DNA from: JAMQKA01 sp031569985
GTDB lineage: Bacteria; Bacteroidota; Rhodothermia; Balneolales; Balneolaceae
Direction of reading: 5' to 3'
DNA: 64,000 nucleotides
Assembly: GCF_031569985.1 (NCBI RefSeq)
Contig: NZ_JAMQKA010000002.1
Location: forward strand, 224,164 to 288,163
Below are positions 25,323-33,518 of this stretch, one piece after another. Both the position numbers and the translations under genes were made by a program. The notes beneath the pieces are model-generated. The model was not told where the DNA came from and ran no database searches. It saw only the letters and a list, made by a program, of their open reading frames with translations. Every line of letters begins with the position of its first letter. The stretch's first letter is position 1.

Positions 25323-25862
25323 TTAATTCTGGATAAACTGAACATTTAGTTGCAGCTTAACTTTATCTCCTACCACTACATTTCCGGCTTCGGTCACAGC
25401 ATCCCAGGTCAAACCGAACTCTTTTCGGTTGATGGTGCCAGAGACTTCGAATCCGGCTTTGGTCTGACCATAAGGGTCGTCGACTGTGCCGCCGTGGACA
25501 ACTTCCAGCTCAATCTGCTTGGTGATGTCGCGAATGGTCATATCTCCGGTGACTTTGTATTTACCGTCGCCGACTTTTTCAAAATTCGTCGATTCAAATT
25601 TCAGCTGTGGATATTCGTCAGCATTAAAGAAGTCATCTGATTTTAGATGCTGATCGCGATCTTCATTATTGGTGGTTATGCTATCGATATCAGCGGTAAA
25701 CGTAGCCTTGGCATTTTCAAAGTTATCGCCATCAGCTTCGATTGTACCATCATAGGAGCCAAAGCTTCCGGTAACGGTGGAAATCACCAGGTGCTTCACC
25801 TTGAATTGTACTTCCGAGTGCGTGGGATCAATCTTCCATAATATTTTCGTTGCAGTAGTCAA
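25323..25862 (-). CDS. YceI-family protein without signal peptide
   Basis: 179 residues of the YceI lipid-binding barrel: WKIDPTHSEVQFKVKHLVIS, DQHLKSDDFFNADEYPQLKF, GDMTIRDITKQIELE and INRKEFGLTWDAV. Unlike the copy at 21162, it starts directly with the barrel and would stay in the cytoplasm. It likely binds polyisoprenoid or amide lipids. It is a single gene with operator copy H 67 bp upstream and a terminator downstream, divergent from the TetR-type gene at 26087. Confidence 0.93.
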   Translation of the reverse strand: MTTATKILWKIDPTHSEVQFKVKHLVISTVTGSFGSYDGTIEADGDNFENAKATFTADIDSITTNNEDRDQHLKSDDFFNADEYPQLKFESTNFEKVGDGKYKVTGDMTIRDITKQIELEVVHGGTVDDPYGQTKAGFEVSGTINRKEFGLTWDAVTEAGNVVVGDKVKLQLNVQFIQN

Positions 25863-25929
25863 TGTTCTATTGGTTTTATGTTAAACGATTAATGTATGCC
25901 TAACATAAAGTGTGGGACCATATCCTCCA

Positions 25930-25966
25930 TTGATATATGACAGGAAATAATCTTGATATATATCAA
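25930..25966 (-). promoter_or_regulatory. Paired FNR-like operator, copy H (before cytoplasmic yceI gene)
   Basis: Box TTGATATATGACAG at 25930-25943 and perfect palindromic box TTGATATATATCAA at 25953-25966, 23 bp apart. It lies 67 bp upstream of the YceI ATG and 120 bp upstream of the divergent TetR-type gene, so it could serve either; orientation favours yceI. Confidence 0.75.
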
Positions 25967-26086
25967 TTAATCCAAGGAATAGAGAAAAATCCTAATCACT
26001 AGTTGCATCCATCAACGAGGAGTGGAATATTTGATATAACTGTAGTTACTATTATTATAATAATATTAGCCTCAATTTTTAGAAAA

Positions 26087-26740
26087 ATGGGTACCGAAGA
26101 GCGCAGAAAACGCGAAAAGAAACAACGCAAAAAAACCATTATTTGTGCTGCCGAAGAGCTGATCTTGGAGCATGGGCTGGATGCAATTACAATGAATGAT
26201 ATCGCCGAACGCTCAGAATTGAGTAAGGGTACTTTATATTTATACTATCCCAGTAAGGATGATTTGGTTTATGCAATTAATTCCAAGGGATTTAGCATAA
26301 TAAATGAAGAGCTGTCCAAAATTTTTTCCAGTAATGAGTCTGGTAAAAAAATGATAGAAAGGCTTTGGAAGTTGGGAGTACGTTTTCCTGAAAACTATCC
26401 TATTCATATGGAGGCTTTCCGTCATTATGAATTGCACACCAAAGCGAGAGACATCCATACCAAACCAATCGTCAAAGAGTGTGAAGAAAAGCGCCAACTA
26501 TTATTAACTCACACCTACCGTATTTTACAGGTTGCCATGCAGGACGGGTCTGTCAAAGGGTCTTATTCACCCCGACTGTTAACTCTAATGCTGTGGAGCG
26601 GCATACGCGGCATGTTGGAAATATTTGACGCCGAGTCAGCTGCGAGAAATACTCCCTTTTTTCAGGATTTTAACGAGCAAGAACATGAAATTTATAACAC
26701 CTTCATGGATATTGTAATGCATGGGATTATTCAGAAGTAG
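26087..26740 (+). CDS. TetR/AcrR-family transcriptional regulator
   Basis: 217 residues. The N-terminal helix-turn-helix reads IICAAEELILEHGLDAITMN, DIAERSELSKGTLYLYYPSK and DDLVYAIN, a classic TetR DNA-binding domain. The C-terminal ligand domain (about 75-217) is helical with no recognisable ligand. The ATG at 26087 (MGTEERRKREKKQRK) is chosen: the open frame upstream to a TTG at 26003 encodes an Ile-rich stretch that does not fit. It is divergent from the yceI gene and a candidate regulator of it or of the adjacent broken channel gene. Confidence 0.88.
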   Translation: MGTEERRKREKKQRKKTIICAAEELILEHGLDAITMNDIAERSELSKGTLYLYYPSKDDLVYAINSKGFSIINEELSKIFSSNESGKKMIERLWKLGVRFPENYPIHMEAFRHYELHTKARDIHTKPIVKECEEKRQLLLTHTYRILQVAMQDGSVKGSYSPRLLTLMLWSGIRGMLEIFDAESAARNTPFFQDFNEQEHEIYNTFMDIVMHGIIQK

Positions 26741-26769
26741 TGTAATATTCAAGAAGTCATATCTCTAAG

Positions 26770-27395
26770 CTACCTCGTTTAAACTAGAACTAAATTGTGG
26801 CAGCTGTAGATGGAAATGATATGCTGTGACCCTGACACCGATAACAGTTGTGATTGCGATAATCTGAGCCCAAAATTCCGCAATTTGAGTCAGCAACACT
26901 ATGTAGAATACCCCACCAAGAACAGAAACGGTAGCATATAATTCAGAATGAAAAATGAGCGGTCGAGTTCCGGAAAGAACATCGCGTATAACGCCCCCGA
27001 AACAACCGGTTATTTGTTCCTAAGGCAATAGATATTCCCATACCCATATCGGCGTTTAGTCCTACCTGGATCCCCATGACTGTGAAAAGTCCCAGTCCGG
27101 CAGCATCGAAAAAAAGAATCCAATTTTGGATCTTTTTAATCCATTTGTGAAAAATAACCGTCAGTACAAATCCCCCTATAGCTGACCATATAGCAATTGA
27201 ATTATTTAGCCAGCTAACCGGTAAATTGCCAATCAGTAAATCACGAATCGTACCTCCCCCTATAGCTGTTACAAACGCCAACACAAGGATTCCAAACAAA
27301 TCGTACCTGCTTTTAACAGCTGCTATTGCACCAGATATCGCAAATGCAAAAGTCCCTATTACTTCTATTAAATCTAAACCCCATCGGGGATTATC
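26770..27395 (-). pseudogene. Broken TRIC/UPF0126-family cation channel (YadS-like)
   Basis: Codons from 27395 read GLDLIEVIGTFAFAISGAIA and AAVKSRYDLFGILVLAFVTA, then IGGGTIRDLL, a trimeric intracellular cation channel/UPF0126 membrane protein. The frame breaks near 27008-27020 (GISIALG then NNRLF…); shifting one base recovers ITGCFGGVIRDVLSGTRPL and the remaining helices to 26770. There is also no ATG at the N terminus, because a TGA blocks upstream. One frameshift plus a missing start argue for decay. Intact members have about 205 residues and two GGG-R-D repeats, both visible here. Confidence 0.8.
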
Positions 27396-27463
27396 TCATC
27401 AATAAGCATGTATTTGTATCTTTGTTAAAGGCATAATTGATCTCCACTTTATATAATATCAGA

Positions 27464-29638
27464 TCAATTTTGCAATAAATTGCTACCAATTCCTTTTACA
27501 TCAGCCTTTTTAAAAGTCAATTCAAATCGTGTTCCATTTTGGTTAGAAAATGTAATTTCTCCCTTTAATTGTTGCTTGAGTAGCTTTATCAATGTTATTC
27601 CGATAGATGTATAAGAGTCTTGAGAAAAATCAGCAGGTAATCCTACTCCGTTATCGAAAATCTCCACTGTTACGTTCTCATTTTTCTCCTGCAGTCTGAC
27701 TTTGATTTCTCCCTCTTCCCGATCTTTAAAAGCGTGTTTATAGGCGTTGGTAACTACTTCGTTAACAAGTAGTGCGCAAGGTATAGCCTGATTTATATTC
27801 ATGGAAATCGGTTCGGCCTCTACAGTGGCGGTAATCCGCTTGCTGCTGTTATATACCTCCTCAAGGTTTTGGACCAGCTGTTTTAAATTTTCTCCAAAAT
27901 TTAAGTGCGACAAGCTCTCTGCTCCATACAGCAGCTCATGAATGTTAGCGATAGTCCGGATGCGCTGCTGGGCTACTCTAAGTGAATCCCGCAGCTCACC
28001 CTCTTTGGCCTCCGTGGCCTGCAGTTCCATCATGCCCGTTATAATGGCTAAGTTATTTTTTACCCGGTGATGGATTTCAGCCAGAAGCGTGTCTTTTTCT
28101 TTTAGAGATTTTTTCAATTGCTGTTGGTAGGCGATTTGCTTACTAAAATCCATCGCCTCAATAAAAATGCCATACACTTCTCCATCTTCATCAAACAAGG
28201 GCATAAACAAAAGGTTAAAGATATAATTTTGACTCGAGTCTTCTTTTCTTTTGTCAATTTGTACGGGATCTCCATAGCCTAAATAGGCTTCCCCGGTTCG
28301 GTAAACCTCTTCTAAAACATCCATGTAACCCTGTTCCTTCACTTCAGGTACTACATCAACTACTCGCTTCCCTATGATATATTCTTCTCCCACTAATTGT
28401 CGATATGCTTTGTTAGCTATCGCGTATCGTAAATCAGGACCTTCCAATAAGCATTTTGGTGTTGGTGCTTCTTCAAACATTTCCTGAAGCTTATTACGAT
28501 CGGCTTCTACCTTCTTCCGTTGGCCATGCTCTTGTAGCAATGAGCTTAACTTATCTTCAGGCTCTTTTTTCTCCGTAATATCTAATCCTGTGCCAATAAT
28601 ATATATTTGCCCATTCTGTTCTAGTCGATCCGCATTAAACTGGTAAATAGCTGCGTCCCCACCAACAGTCTTTAAGGTTATTTGAAATTCACGGTATCCC
28701 TCTTCAAGAACGGCTCGAATTTCTTCGGGTACTTTTTCCTGATTAGATTCATGCACAAACTCAGCAGGAGATCGTCCATTTATTTTTTCAGCAGGTATGC
28801 CAAATACTTTTGTAGCACGATTATTAAAACGAACAATTTTGCCCTCTTGATCCAAGACGTAAAACAGACCTGGCAGGCTATTCAAGACTGTCTCGGTAAA
28901 TTCCTTTTCCTCCTGCAAAGCTCGTTCCTGTTCCTTTCGATCACTGATATCCCGAAATGTAAGACTGGTCCGTTTTTCACCTGCATAATTCACGAAAACT
29001 GAAGTGGTAACTTCAACGGGTATTTCGTAGCCTTTTTTATGGATATAGTTAAGCTCTCCGGTAAATTTTCCCGTTTTTGAACGCTCCTTTAATGCTTTTT
29101 CTAATTTTCTATCCTTTGCTACAATCCCTTCTCGACCGCGCTCCATGATCTCCTTTTCAGTCATGCCCAATATATCGCAGGCTGCCTGGTTTGCATGCAT
29201 AATATCTCCGTTTGGATTTGTCAACATAACCCCATCTAAACTATTCTTGAAAAGCATTTCATTACTTATCCGGGCGTTCATTTCCTCTGTAATATCTTTA
29301 TGCATGGCCAACTGATAGGTCTGGCTATCTCCCTCGAAAGTCACTGGATTTGAGATGACATATACGTATATTAATTTTCCATTCTTTTTCTTGTATTTCC
29401 ATATCCCTTCCTTGCTAAATTTATTATTCTTGGCCTGTGCCAGGTGTTTTCTGAGCTTCGGAATCTCCTCCTCCGGCCGCAGATCAAATAAAGTAAAGGT
29501 AAGCATCTGTTCTCTTGAATAACCAAATAGCTCAATCATCTCCTTATTAATATCCTTGATTGAATAGTCCCTCGTATCATATATCCACATGGGAATATGA
29601 CTTTCGTTAAAGAACTCCCCAAAATTTTTTAAACGCAT
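27464..29638 (-). CDS. PAS-domain sensor histidine kinase, HisKA_2 (HWE-like) type
   Basis: 724 residues, soluble, with four PAS domains in a row (about 5-120, 122-235, 245-360, 385-505), a short coiled link, then the HisKA_2 phosphoacceptor region with EIHHRVKNNLAIITGMMELQ (His at 523). The ATPase domain has N-box NEVVTNAYKHAF near 616 and G1 box DNGVGLP at 662-668. It would phosphorylate a response regulator in reply to small ligands, redox or light sensed by PAS domains. No partner regulator is adjacent, so it is an orphan kinase. It has no membrane segment. Confidence 0.92.
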   Translation of the reverse strand: MRLKNFGEFFNESHIPMWIYDTRDYSIKDINKEMIELFGYSREQMLTFTLFDLRPEEEIPKLRKHLAQAKNNKFSKEGIWKYKKKNGKLIYVYVISNPVTFEGDSQTYQLAMHKDITEEMNARISNEMLFKNSLDGVMLTNPNGDIMHANQAACDILGMTEKEIMERGREGIVAKDRKLEKALKERSKTGKFTGELNYIHKKGYEIPVEVTTSVFVNYAGEKRTSLTFRDISDRKEQERALQEEKEFTETVLNSLPGLFYVLDQEGKIVRFNNRATKVFGIPAEKINGRSPAEFVHESNQEKVPEEIRAVLEEGYREFQITLKTVGGDAAIYQFNADRLEQNGQIYIIGTGLDITEKKEPEDKLSSLLQEHGQRKKVEADRNKLQEMFEEAPTPKCLLEGPDLRYAIANKAYRQLVGEEYIIGKRVVDVVPEVKEQGYMDVLEEVYRTGEAYLGYGDPVQIDKRKEDSSQNYIFNLLFMPLFDEDGEVYGIFIEAMDFSKQIAYQQQLKKSLKEKDTLLAEIHHRVKNNLAIITGMMELQATEAKEGELRDSLRVAQQRIRTIANIHELLYGAESLSHLNFGENLKQLVQNLEEVYNSSKRITATVEAEPISMNINQAIPCALLVNEVVTNAYKHAFKDREEGEIKVRLQEKNENVTVEIFDNGVGLPADFSQDSYTSIGITLIKLLKQQLKGEITFSNQNGTRFELTFKKADVKGIGSNLLQN

Positions 29639-29714
29639 AATAACTACCCTTCAAAAAACTCAATTGTAAGTTTTTAAACTAAAAACTAGTGGTTATAAAT
29701 TTGTCCCTAAAAGA

Positions 29715-30269
29715 TTATTCTGAAGTTCGGCTTAAAGCGTCTATTATCCTGCCAACACTGACAAATGAAATGCCTTGATTTTGAGCGGTACTAATCATTA
29801 CGGCTTCAAAAATAGGCTGATTTACATTATGTTCTGCCTCCCAAAGCACTAAGTAATTGGCACCAACTCCTCCTCGCAAATCTTCTTCTTCAATTACAAA
29901 AGAAGTAGATGACAAAGGATCTATCGTTTGAGGTTCATCAAGATATCTGTGAACCAAATTTCCATCTGAGTCATAGTAATAGACTTTTTTAATTATTATA
30001 GGTGCATTCAGATCCGTATTTCGAATACTCAGTGTTGTAGTAAGATTGAATGTTCTGCTTCGATTTTGCTGATAAATGTGAGAGTATACTGGAACATAAA
30101 CTGTTTCTCCTAAGACTGCATTGGAGCTGTAAGAAATGAATTTTTGTAATGAATCGGAAACAAATGAATCTGCATCAGTAGTTGAAATATCTTGTTGATC
30201 AGCTTTACCACACGTCAGTAAAATGGCTGCCAAGCTAAAGAGCAGAATACATTTTATTTTAGTCATCAT
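29715..30269 (-). CDS. DUF3124 lipoprotein
   Basis: 184 residues. The signal peptide ends in the lipobox AILLTCGK, so it should be lipidated at Cys20. The mature part (VLGETVYVPVYSHIYQQNRS, FNLTTTLSIRNTDL, IIKKVYYYDSDGN) matches the DUF3124 family of short beta-sandwich secreted proteins of unknown function. Two Met codons start the frame; the second, at 30266, gives MTKIKC. It stands between the histidine kinase and the redoxin relic. A degenerate copy of the paired operator may lie about 65 bp upstream. Confidence 0.82.
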   Translation of the reverse strand: MMTKIKCILLFSLAAILLTCGKADQQDISTTDADSFVSDSLQKFISYSSNAVLGETVYVPVYSHIYQQNRSRTFNLTTTLSIRNTDLNAPIIIKKVYYYDSDGNLVHRYLDEPQTIDPLSSTSFVIEEEDLRGGVGANYLVLWEAEHNVNQPIFEAVMISTAQNQGISFVSVGRIIDALSRTSE

Positions 30270-30380
30270 TTTTATCTATTTATTATTATCAGTTTGTTTA
30301 AGGAGTTACATAACTTCTTTTTCTATTGGTTTACAATGTCTAACAAGAAAATCAACCAGTTTACTCAATAGGAGTTAGAT

Positions 30381-30860
30381 TTAATAATCTCCAAAGATCC
30401 TTGACTCAGTTTGCTTAACAAGCCAGTTGCGAAAAGCAGCTGAGCTATAATCAGCAAGCCCTCTTTTTTATAGACTATTTTTCCATGTTTGGAAACCACA
30501 AAGGTAGATGGAATATAAGGACTTCTGAAGCTGGCAGAGAGTCCATTGGTTGGAAAATAATACGGCATTGGAAACTCTTTATCCTCCATAAATACGGTTG
30601 CATTAGCAGGTTGCTCATCCAGCGATAGTAACAAGAATTTGATATCTTTATGATCGGATACATTATATTATACAAAGTCTCAATTGTGGGTATTTCGGCC
30701 ACGCAGTGGGCGGATACCATGAAGCCCAGACATTCACAAAAAGCACATCCCCTTTAAAATCAGAAAGACGCACAGATTTTCCCTCGGGCGTACGAAGCGA
30801 TATATTATAAGCATGCTCCGACAATGTGGGACCATCGGTCGACGTAACCTCATGACCTTC
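30381..30860 (-). pseudogene. Decayed TlpA/redoxin-like thiol oxidoreductase
   Basis: Pieces in three frames add up to a thioredoxin-fold TlpA-like protein: ISLRTPEGKSVRLSDFKGDV and LFVNVWASWYPP, a frameshift, then CVAEIPTIETLYN, another shift, then KFLLLSLDEQPANATVFMED and IPSTFVVSKHGKIVYKKEG, and a third shift before the end. The active site reads WYPPC instead of WCPPC, so the first redox Cys is lost. Three frameshifts and a catalytic loss mean it is dead. The N terminus runs into the GH20 relic on the other strand. Confidence 0.8.
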
Positions 30861-30866
30861 GGTATC

Positions 30867-31519
30867 AAAGAGGCCACATCGTTTCCATATGTAAAAAATG
30901 GACATATACCTTGGAAGATTATAGGACCGTTTGATCATGGTGGGGATCTGTCTCGCTCTTTTCCCGCTGAAGATGAAATCAAAGATCGGTACACCGTTGA
31001 AGGCCAAACATATGATTGGCATGAAAAAATCCAGCATGGGGGAAAAATACATATCAAACATTTTTTTAGATTTCCCGCTCCGGTAGAAAAGGATTCGGGA
31101 ACGGTTTATGCTCTTACCTACGTCCACTCAAAGTCTGAGCGAACCGTTGACTTTTGGATCGGCTTCCACAACTGGAGTCGTTCTGGCGGCCGAAGAGGCG
31201 GTCCAACACCGTCACAGGGAGAATGGCACAAAACAAAACCCAACATCTGGGTAAACAATCAATCCATACAGCCCCCTCACTGGGAGAATCCTGGTATCCC
31301 TTCTGATACCCCTGAAATACCGTTTTTAAACGAGGATTATTACTATCGTTCTCCAAAAAAATAAAACTCAGTAAGAGGTGGAATAAAGTTCTACTCAAAA
31401 TTCCTCATGGCGGCAATTCATGGAAATGGATGTTTACTTTTGTTCCCGTGAGTGTTGAAAATGGAGGGGTCAGAGAAGTAAAAAGTTTACTTTTTTCTGT
31501 AGATCCGTCTTATGAATGA
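30867..31519 (+). pseudogene. C-terminal relic of a GH20 beta-N-acetylhexosaminidase
   Basis: The frame carries WKIIGPFDHGGDLSRSFPAE, VYALTYVHSKSERTVDFWIG and NIWVNNQSIQPPHWENPGIP, which match the C-terminal beta-sandwich of Bacteroides-type GH20 hexosaminidases. It breaks at an A7 run near 31355-31361 and continues one frame over as RWNKVLLKIPHGGNSWKWMF and TFVPVSVENGG to 31519. The whole catalytic domain is missing upstream, where a redoxin relic on the other strand begins. It supports a past link of this locus to N-acetylhexosamine polymers such as chitin oligomers. Coordinates of the left edge are approximate. Confidence 0.7.
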
Positions 31520-31887
31520 GAAGTCACCCCAAAAGTAATCCGGATAAATTCTCTATTAAAGGCTTATTATCTCAATATACCCTATTTTCAGTATACGCCT
31601 TCCATGGGTAGGCTAATTTATACAATCGATACAAAGGGCTGGTTACCAAGACCGAGGGAGTGTGATAAGGCCTTACTCAAGTGGTGTGTCTGGCTATCCA
31701 GAAAATTGAGAAGAAATGGACATCATTATTGCAAAATTTGGCATTGACTGTTCAGCAACTAAAAATAGATTTGAGACCAACTACAGCTGGACTTGAATCG
31801 CAACCCCTACTGATACTAACTCCTTCTGGGTTCATAATAACAGGACAGAGTTTAGTTTACACTACCTTTTTTATTCGCAGAATTTTA
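31520..31887. other. Gene-poor scar between GH20 relic and LacI gene
   Basis: 368 bp with short broken frames. A stretch of about 220 bp near 31680-31900 has an open plus-strand frame, but I recognise no family in any frame, and stops interrupt the alternatives. Probably leftover of a deleted gene. No terminator seen for either neighbour. Confidence 0.4.
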
Positions 31888-32913
31888 TTATTTCCTTAAT
31901 GAAGATTCCCTGACGATTAACTTTGGCTCCAATATTCTTTTTTGGGGTTCATTGTTTTTCTCTTTCGATTTTATCTGTTGATAAAATAGTTCTGCGGCCA
32001 TTCTGCCCATCTTATTTGTTTGTTGATCAACCGTTGTTAAGGGAGGACTAACTAGGGAAGTGAAAGATTCATTACTGAAACCTGCCACTGCGATCTCCTT
32101 AGGAACCTTAATATTTTTTTCTTCCAATACCTTCATGGCCCCGACTGCTGCATAATCACTTGCTGAAAATATTGCATCTGGTGGATTGGGCAATGCGAGT
32201 AATTTTTTAATATCGTTTGAACCGGAACTAATTTTGAGTTTACTATTTATAATTAGTTCATCCTCAACAGGTAGTCCGTTTGCTATTAAAGCGTCTTTAT
32301 ATCCTCTCAACCTTTCTTTATAAATATTTATATGTTGTTCTCCCGCAAAATGAGCGATACGACTACAGTCTTGATCAATCAGGTGTTCCGTCACTTGGTA
32401 AGCCCCTAAGTAATCATTTATCGCCACAGAGCTGGTGTTAAGTGATGGATTTATTCTGTCATAAAAAATTAGAGGTATATTCTTTGATAGTACTTTTTTG
32501 TAGTGAGAATAGTCAGATGTTTCCATAGCGATAGAGACAAGAATGCCATCCACCTGAGCCTCCAATAATGCATTAATATTCTTTTTTTCTTTCTCATAAG
32601 AATCATATGATTGGCAAATGATCACGTTATAGCCGATATCATTGGCCAGCTCTTCCACTCCTCGAATAATGGAAGAGAAGAAATTTCTGTCGGCCGTTGG
32701 TACCAAAATTCCGAGAAGATTGCTGGTTCCTTTGCGAAGAGCTGCGGCGATATTGTTGTACTGGTAGTTGAGTTCTTCTGCTTTTTGAGCTACTGCCTCT
32801 TTAGTCGCGTCACTTATCCTTGGATGGTCTTGCATCGCTCTTGATACAGTTGAAGCGGTTATTCCTAATTCTTCGGCGATGTCGCTCAGTCGTATTTTTT
32901 TTTCTTCACTCAT
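31888..32913 (-). CDS. LacI-family transcriptional regulator
   Basis: 341 residues. The N-terminal HTH and hinge read IRLSDIAEELGITASTVSRA, MQDHPRISDATKEAVAQKAE and ELNYQYNN, followed by a periplasmic-binding-protein-like sugar domain (about 60-335; GILVPTADRNFFSSIIRGVE). The ATG at 32913 (MSEEKK) is chosen because the HTH begins just after it; the frame opens upstream without family similarity. It is divergent from susC. Two CAATCGATTG-core palindromes in the locus (33228, 57144) are the likely operators; the central CG is typical of LacI operators. The inducer is probably a locus sugar. Confidence 0.92.
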   Translation of the reverse strand: MSEEKKIRLSDIAEELGITASTVSRAMQDHPRISDATKEAVAQKAEELNYQYNNIAAALRKGTSNLLGILVPTADRNFFSSIIRGVEELANDIGYNVIICQSYDSYEKEKKNINALLEAQVDGILVSIAMETSDYSHYKKVLSKNIPLIFYDRINPSLNTSSVAINDYLGAYQVTEHLIDQDCSRIAHFAGEQHINIYKERLRGYKDALIANGLPVEDELIINSKLKISSGSNDIKKLLALPNPPDAIFSASDYAAVGAMKVLEEKNIKVPKEIAVAGFSNESFTSLVSPPLTTVDQQTNKMGRMAAELFYQQIKSKEKNNEPQKRILEPKLIVRESSLRK

Positions 32914-33227
32914 TTTAATTATTGAATAAAACATTTCAATTTTAAATGTGTGTAAAACACATAAACCTTTTAATATTAACAATTTTTGATAAATATCATA
33001 TTTAATCTATGTATGTAGGTATTGACTTGTCTCTTGTTTACCGGGATAAAATGATACTAATAAAGGTAACCCAAGTGTGGGAATGATTGAGTAAAATCAA
33101 TTTATCCCCAAAAAGTGATCCGGTTTGTGTCCCTTCTCAATTGTTTAGAATCTCTCTGTATAGCAGCCAAATTCCTTTAATCCTGATAATTACTTGCAAT
33201 GATAGGTTTAAAATATTACGTTCGATG

Positions 33228-33241
33228 TACAATCGATTGCA
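33228..33241. promoter_or_regulatory. LacI-type operator before susC
   Basis: TACAATCGATTGCA with a perfect 10-bp centre CAATCGATTG. The stretch CAATCGATTGCATT is identical to the one inside the 22-bp palindrome at 57144-57165. It lies about 280 bp upstream of the susC ATG and about 315 bp from the lacI ATG. Confidence 0.65.
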
Positions 33242-33460
33242 TTATTACAAGAATTTGCTAATTGTTTGTTAGCAATTATCTGGTAATGCAGGTTGTGTTT
33301 TATTTCACAAAATAATGATCTCTTTTTTTATCGTTGAAATGAGCTTAATACGTTGATTAGCTGATTTAGCTAATTAAATGTTTATTATTTCATTTCTACC
33401 TGAACACACACTAATAACTAGGGAAGTATGGAATAAGGTTACGAAAACTAATAGGCATAT

Positions 33461-33476
33461 CTTTTATCGATAAAAG
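33461..33476. promoter_or_regulatory. 16-bp palindrome CTTTTATCGATAAAAG near susC start
   Basis: Perfect palindrome with ATCGAT centre, 42 bp upstream of the susC ATG. It shares the ATCGAT core but not the arms of the LacI-type sites, so it may be a weaker site for the same regulator or for another one. Confidence 0.45.
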
Positions 33477-33518
33477 GGGATAAAAATCTATCTAAAATAA
33501 GCAAGAAGGAGTAATTCT

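Larger units (their letters stand above)
32914..33518. other. Divergent lacI-susC regulatory region
   Basis: 605 bp without a credible gene. It holds the LacI-type operator (33228-33241), the inverted repeats TTGCTAA-N7-TTAGCAA (33255-33275) and ATTAGCT-N5-AGCTAAT (33356-33374), and the palindrome at 33461-33476 close to the susC start. Near 32946-32962 a short ATGTG…CACAT repeat lies before lacI. A long susC leader is implied. Confidence 0.55.

Noticed and set aside
30333..30369. Possible ninth paired operator before the DUF3124 gene
   Set aside because: AACAAGAAAA and a final CTCAA are present, but both TTGAT halves are lost and spacing is off by one; at best a decayed copy.
31681..31899. 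72-codon plus-strand frame before lacI
   Set aside because: No recognisable domain, no ribosome site and composition typical of non-coding DNA; treated as part of the scar.
33022..33052. TTGACT…TAAAAT as a sigma-70-like promoter before susC
   Set aside because: Spacing is 19 bp and the organism probably uses Bacteroidota-like promoters; not enough to support.
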